A stretch of DNA of 53,877 nucleotides from NAT127 sp041655035 (GTDB taxonomy: Bacteria > Pseudomonadota > Gammaproteobacteria > Pseudomonadales > Porticoccaceae), in contig JBAZCN010000007.1 in assembly GCA_041655035.1 (NCBI GenBank), positions 1-53,877 of the forward strand, read 5' to 3'. Position 1 is the first letter of the stretch, and each line of letters starts with the position of its first letter. The notes beneath the pieces are model-generated. The model saw nothing but the letters and a program-made list of their open reading frames with translations, was not told where the DNA came from and searched no databases. Shown one piece after another: positions 49,078 through 53,877 of this stretch. Position numbers and translations under genes: made by a program.

Positions 49078-50031
49078 ATGGTGTCGGTAGGTAGTGTGTG
49101 GTTGTGGCTGGTATTCGCCATTGTGGTGACGGCGATGCTGGCCGTCGATCTTTTCGTGTTCAAGGGCGGGCACCAGCACCGGGTATCGCTCAAGGAGGCC
49201 GCCGGTTGGTCGGTAGCCTGGGTGACGGCGGCGCTGCTGTTCAATGCCGGTATCTGGTGGTATCTCGACGGCTCGATGGGGCGCGAGGTGGCCAACGAGC
49301 AGGCGCTGGCCTTTCTCACCGGCTACCTGGTGGAGAAATCCCTGGCGGTGGATAACGTCTTCGTGTGGATGATGATCTTCGGCTACTTCGCGGTGCCGGT
49401 GGAGTTGCAGCGCCGGGTATTGCTGTACGGCATCGTCGGCGCCATTGTCCTGCGCACCGGGATGATCCTCGCCGGCAGTTGGCTGATCACCGAATTCCAC
49501 TGGATACTGTATTTCTTCGGCGCTTTTCTGGTCATCACCGGGATAAAGATGGTGTGGGTCGCCGACAGCGATCCCGATCTGGCCAAAAACCCGCTGATCC
49601 GCTGGATACGCAACCATTATCCGGTGACCGAAAAGCTCGAGGGGGAGCGGTTCTTCGTGGTTCGCAACGGCGTGCGCATGGCGACGCCACTGCTGCTCGC
49701 ACTGGTGCTGGTGGAGATATCCGATGTGGTCTTTGCCGTCGACAGTATCCCGGCGATCTTTGCCATCACCACCGATCCATTCATCGTGCTGACTTCGAAC
49801 CTGTTCGCGATCCTCGGCCTGCGCGCGATGTACTTCCTGCTGGCGGATATCGGCGATCGTTTTGCGCTGCTCAAGTATGGGCTGGCGGCGATCCTGGTAT
49901 TCATCGGTGCCAAGATGCTGGTTGTCGAATGGATCCATATCCCGGTACTGGTGTCGCTGGGCGTGGTTGCCGCGATCCTCGCCATCTCCGTGGTGGCGAG
50001 CCTGTGGCACAGCCGGCGGGCGGCGAACTGA
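49078..50031 (+). CDS. TerC/Alx-family membrane protein
   Basis: This 317-residue protein has about nine membrane helices and the family's acidic motifs FLTGYLVEKSLAVDNVFVW and LVEISDVVFAVDSIPA. TerC/Alx proteins are linked to manganese export and metal loading of exported proteins. The ATG at 49078 has GGAG 6 bases upstream; the frame open to 49015 would run through the terminator. Control by the manganese riboswitch supports a Mn2+ role. Confidence 0.93.
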   Translation: MVSVGSVWLWLVFAIVVTAMLAVDLFVFKGGHQHRVSLKEAAGWSVAWVTAALLFNAGIWWYLDGSMGREVANEQALAFLTGYLVEKSLAVDNVFVWMMIFGYFAVPVELQRRVLLYGIVGAIVLRTGMILAGSWLITEFHWILYFFGAFLVITGIKMVWVADSDPDLAKNPLIRWIRNHYPVTEKLEGERFFVVRNGVRMATPLLLALVLVEISDVVFAVDSIPAIFAITTDPFIVLTSNLFAILGLRAMYFLLADIGDRFALLKYGLAAILVFIGAKMLVVEWIHIPVLVSLGVVAAILAISVVASLWHSRRAAN

Positions 50032-50078
50032 GAGCCGGTTCAACGGCCCTCAAGAAGCATCGAGTGAATCTCCCATAA

Positions 50079-50147
50079 GGTGCGCCGAGGCACGAAGCGC
50101 ACCAGAGGCTGGCATCGACCCCGGTGCGCTTCGTGCCTCGGCGCACC
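50079..50147. repeat. REPIN: two REP palindromes in inverted order
   Basis: GGTGCGCCGAGGCACGAAGC (start of a 25-bp unit at 50079-50103) and its exact reverse complement (50123-50147) are separated by 19 bp. Each unit is itself palindromic (GGTGCGC...GCGCACC). Such inverted pairs are mobilised by REP-associated transposases. It lies between the convergent terC and rho genes. Confidence 0.85.
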
Positions 50148-50178
50148 CTATGCAGGGGGATATCGCCTCTCAGAAAGA

Positions 50179-51438
<1,260 letters not shown>

Positions 51439-51701
51439 AGGGAGGAGTTGATGGTTGGTTTCTCATTGGTGGTTGGTTTCGGAGTCGACAGGCTATAGGC
51501 GGCCTCGGTAAGGACGGCTATTCAGTCAACCCGACGGTTAAAAAGATCCCGTATTATTGTGTCTGACACCAGTGCTGGATTCAGAATTGCGAGGCAAGAA
51601 GGTATGCGGGGCGGTGTCGAATGGTGCGCGGATTATAGCTGTTGCTACTAAAAGCGCAAGAAATTTTTGGCAGGTTCACACTGGCAAACCTGCCCGGGCA
51701 T

Positions 51702-52028
51702 TCAGAGATTGCTCTCGACAAATGCCGTCAACTGGGATTTGGACAGGGCGCCCACCTTGGTGGCTTCCAGCTCACCGCCCTTGAACAGCATCAGGGTGGG
51801 AATGCCGCGCACGCTGAACTTGGCAGCGGTTTGCGGGTTGGCATCGACGTCGACCTTGCAGACCCGGACCTTGCCCGAGTACTCCTCGGCGAGCTGATCG
51901 AGCAGCGGCGCGATCATTTTGCAGGGGCCGCACCACGAGGCCCAGAAGTCCACCAGGACAGGAATGTCGGCACCGATAACATCGCTGTCAAAGCTGGTAT
52001 CGGTCACGTGAACGATATTGTCGCTCAT
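51702..52028 (-). CDS. trxA: Thioredoxin 1
   Basis: This 108-residue protein has the canonical active site FWASWCGPCKMIAP, the cis-Pro motif RGIPTLMLF and the normal length. It reduces cytoplasmic disulfides. The ATG at 52028 has GGAG upstream. It lies 263 bases upstream of rho on the same strand; that gap holds the rho leader and a GGCAGGTT/AACCTGCC hairpin (51669-51694) with no good T-tract. Confidence 0.97.
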   Translation of the reverse strand: MSDNIVHVTDTSFDSDVIGADIPVLVDFWASWCGPCKMIAPLLDQLAEEYSGKVRVCKVDVDANPQTAAKFSVRGIPTLMLFKGGELEATKVGALSKSQLTAFVESNL

Positions 52029-52153
52029 GAGTTTCTCCGTTGGGTTGTGCAACTTGAATTTCAGGGGGGTAAAATCACCGTCATCATACACCCGCTAGAC
52101 TATGGTCACAATGTTGCCCGATCCGACCAGGGGATGAGGAGTCCCGACAGCCT

Positions 52154-53668
52154 ATGGAACATGAGCCCCTCTCGCCGGATTCCGGGCGGCTGATCGCCGC
52201 CGTCGACCTCGGCTCCAACAGCTTCCACATGGTCGTGGCGCGGGTCGAACACGGTGAGGCGAGGCCGGTGGAGCGGCTGGCTGAACCGGTTCAGCTGGCT
52301 GCGGGAATGGTCGACGGCCGGCTCGGCGCCGCGGCCATGTCCCGCGGGCTCGAGTGCCTGGCGCGATTTCGCCAGGCACTCGATGCGCTCAGTCCCGGCG
52401 ATGTCCGGGTGGTGGGCACCAACTCCCTGCGGGTGGCGGGCAATGGCGCCGAGTTCAGCGCGGCCGCCGGAGCGGTCATCGGTCATCCGGTGGAAGTGAT
52501 CCCGGGGCGCGAAGAAGCGCGCCTGGTCTACCTCGGCGTGGCCCATACCCTGGCCGACGACGATGCCCGCCTGGTGGTGGATATCGGCGGTGGCAGCACC
52601 GAATTCATTATCGGCGAACGCTTCGAGCCGCGCTTGATGGAGAGCCTGCACATGGGCTGCGTGTCCTACGCCGAGCGCTTCTTCGCCGGCGGGGTCATCA
52701 GCCGCAAGGCCTTTGACAGCGCTTATTTCACCGCCTACGGCGAAGTGCTCAATATCCGCTCGGCGTTTCGCGAGCTCGGCTGGAGCAATGCCGTGGGTTC
52801 GTCGGGCACTTTGCGGGCCCTCGAAAACATCATCGTGGTCCAGGGCTGGGCGGATGCCGGCATCACCGCCGCCAATCTCGCCAGGCTGCGCAAACTGCTG
52901 TTCAGTTTCAAGCATGTCAGAGAGTTGAGCGCGCTGGCGGGGCTTTCCGAGCGGCGGCGCAACGTGTTCGCCTCGGGCCTTGCCATTGCCTGCGCCTTTT
53001 TCGAGGCTCTGCAGATAGAGCAGATGCGAACCTCCACCGGGGCGCTGCGCGAGGGGGTCATCTACGACATGATCGGCCGCCACAGCCACGAGGACGTGCG
53101 CGGCCGCTCGGTCAACGCCCTGATGCAGCGCTACGCAGTCGACGAGGCCAATGCCCGCCGCGTCGAGGACACCGCGCGGCATCTGTTCGCCAGTGTCCGC
53201 GACGAGTGGGGTTTTGGCGCCGGCGATCTCGATCTGCTGGCGTGGGCTGCGCGGCTTCACGACGTCGGCCTGGCCATCTCCCACAGCCATTTTCACAAGC
53301 ACGGCCAGTACCTGGTGGAATGCTCCGACCTGCCGGGGTTTTCCACCGCCGAGCAGGTCGAGCTCGGGCTGTTGATTCGCGGCCACCGGCAGAAATTCCC
53401 GCTGCGGGAGTTCGAGGCCGGCGGCAACGGCAAGCGCCCGGCGCTGGAGCGGCTGTGCCTGCTGCTGCGCCTTGCCGTGCTGTTCAAGTTCATCGCCCCG
53501 GTGGAGGGCGAACCTCCCTACCAACTGACGGCGAAGGACAGGGCGCTGACCCTGAGCTTTCCCCGCGGCTGGCTGCAGGCTCATCCGCTCACCCGCCACC
53601 TGCTCGTTGCCGAACAGTCCCAGCTCACCAGAATCGGCTACACCCTGACCTTCGCCCGGTCGGCCTGA
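52154..53668 (+). CDS. ppx: Exopolyphosphatase (Ppx/GppA family)
   Basis: The 504-residue enzyme degrades polyphosphate or pppGpp. It has the N-terminal ASKHA fold (AAVDLGSNSFHMVVARVE, VIPGREEARLVYLGV, VVDIGGGSTEFIIG) and a C-terminal HD-like domain (AARLHDVGLAISHSHFHKHG). It diverges from trxA with about 125 bases between. The Ppx/trxA/rho grouping is conserved in pseudomonads. Confidence 0.95.
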   Translation: MEHEPLSPDSGRLIAAVDLGSNSFHMVVARVEHGEARPVERLAEPVQLAAGMVDGRLGAAAMSRGLECLARFRQALDALSPGDVRVVGTNSLRVAGNGAEFSAAAGAVIGHPVEVIPGREEARLVYLGVAHTLADDDARLVVDIGGGSTEFIIGERFEPRLMESLHMGCVSYAERFFAGGVISRKAFDSAYFTAYGEVLNIRSAFRELGWSNAVGSSGTLRALENIIVVQGWADAGITAANLARLRKLLFSFKHVRELSALAGLSERRRNVFASGLAIACAFFEALQIEQMRTSTGALREGVIYDMIGRHSHEDVRGRSVNALMQRYAVDEANARRVEDTARHLFASVRDEWGFGAGDLDLLAWAARLHDVGLAISHSHFHKHGQYLVECSDLPGFSTAEQVELGLLIRGHRQKFPLREFEAGGNGKRPALERLCLLLRLAVLFKFIAPVEGEPPYQLTAKDRALTLSFPRGWLQAHPLTRHLLVAEQSQLTRIGYTLTFARSA

Positions 53669-53739
53669 GCCGGGCCGCCCTCGCCGCCCCGCCATCGAAC
53701 AAACCGGCAGCCTCTGTGCGCCGGGTCATTTCCTTTTGT

Positions 53740-53753
53740 TTAATCCAGATCAA
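53740..53753. promoter_or_regulatory. FNR/Anr-like box
   Basis: TTAAT-CCAG-ATCAA differs from the FNR/Anr consensus TTGAT-N4-ATCAA by one base. It lies in the 209-bp stretch after ppx, which otherwise shows no complete gene. It would point to oxygen-responsive control of a gene beyond the right edge. Confidence 0.5.
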
Positions 53754-53877
53754 CACCCCGCCGCCCCGCCTGTGGAAATCTTGCCAGGAGATCGGGACAA
53801 CCGTGCCCGCATCCGACCCCGCCGGATGACGACAACGACAACATGTGGCGCAACCTCCCGGGCGCCACCTAACGAGG

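Noticed and set aside
51669..51694. Hairpin after trxA as a strong terminator
   Set aside because: The stem is good, but on the trxA strand it is followed by A's and only three T's, so it is not a convincing intrinsic terminator.
53826..53877. Possible gene start at the right edge
   Set aside because: The 17-codon frame is Thr-rich from a GACAAC repeat, has no ribosome site and cannot be judged without more sequence.

Overview
The window reads as a chromosome segment of a gammaproteobacterium related to the Pseudomonas/Cellvibrionales side of the class. This is an inference from gene content and order. From about 18 kb onward the neighbourhoods yicC-rph-crc-pyrE, argB-algC-coaBC-radC-rpmB-rpmG, coaD/rsmD/ftsY-ftsE-ftsX-rpoH and rho-trxA-ppx follow the arrangement known from pseudomonads. 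A Crc-type protein lies between rph and pyrE, and AlgC carries a long membrane-anchored N-terminal extension.

Region 1 (1-10.4 kb) is accessory DNA, AT-richer than the rest. It is a stretch of integron gene cassettes: plus-strand ORFs each followed closely by an attC-like site (about 105, 781, 1865, 2961, 7432 and a degraded one at 10168). No integron integrase lies in the window, so the attI end must be to the left. Cassette products are a membrane protein, a small exported protein with a HEPN-like protein, a DUF3644/HEPN-like protein, a small conserved protein and a broken AAA ATPase. An IS66-family element (3220-7199, 8-bp target duplication) splits one cassette gene, and an IS3-family element (5767-7072) sits inside the IS66 tnpA. 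Two exported proteins of unknown function on the minus strand and a decayed REP-associated transposase complete the region.

Region 2 (10.4-18 kb) holds a methyl-accepting chemotaxis protein, then a Fur-box-controlled fecI-fecR-TonB-receptor set. The receptor is cut off by an IS256-family element that has no target duplication. A P4-type tyrosine integrase follows, with six copies of a 9-bp repeat at its 5' side. The integrase abuts the core genome at yicC, so this looks like the end of a genomic island.

Region 3 (18-53.9 kb) is dense core genome: RNA processing (yicC, rph), carbon control (crc), pyrimidine, arginine, CoA and sugar-phosphate metabolism, ribosomal proteins L28/L33, DNA repair (mutM, radC), SRP receptor and FtsEX division genes, the heat-shock sigma factor, TrmB, an FKBP lipoprotein, a translationally coupled gshA-acpH-dsbB-lrgA-lrgB operon, UDP-glucose dehydrogenase diverging from a phosphoesterase/glycosyltransferase/PAP2 operon, cupin-ubiD, a CNNM/CBS transporter-like protein, a TerC protein behind a yybP-ykoY manganese riboswitch, rho, trxA and ppx. 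Two kinds of short dispersed elements are visible: REP/REPIN palindromes (42.26 and 50.1 kb) and a 114-bp inverted-repeat element (46.9 kb).
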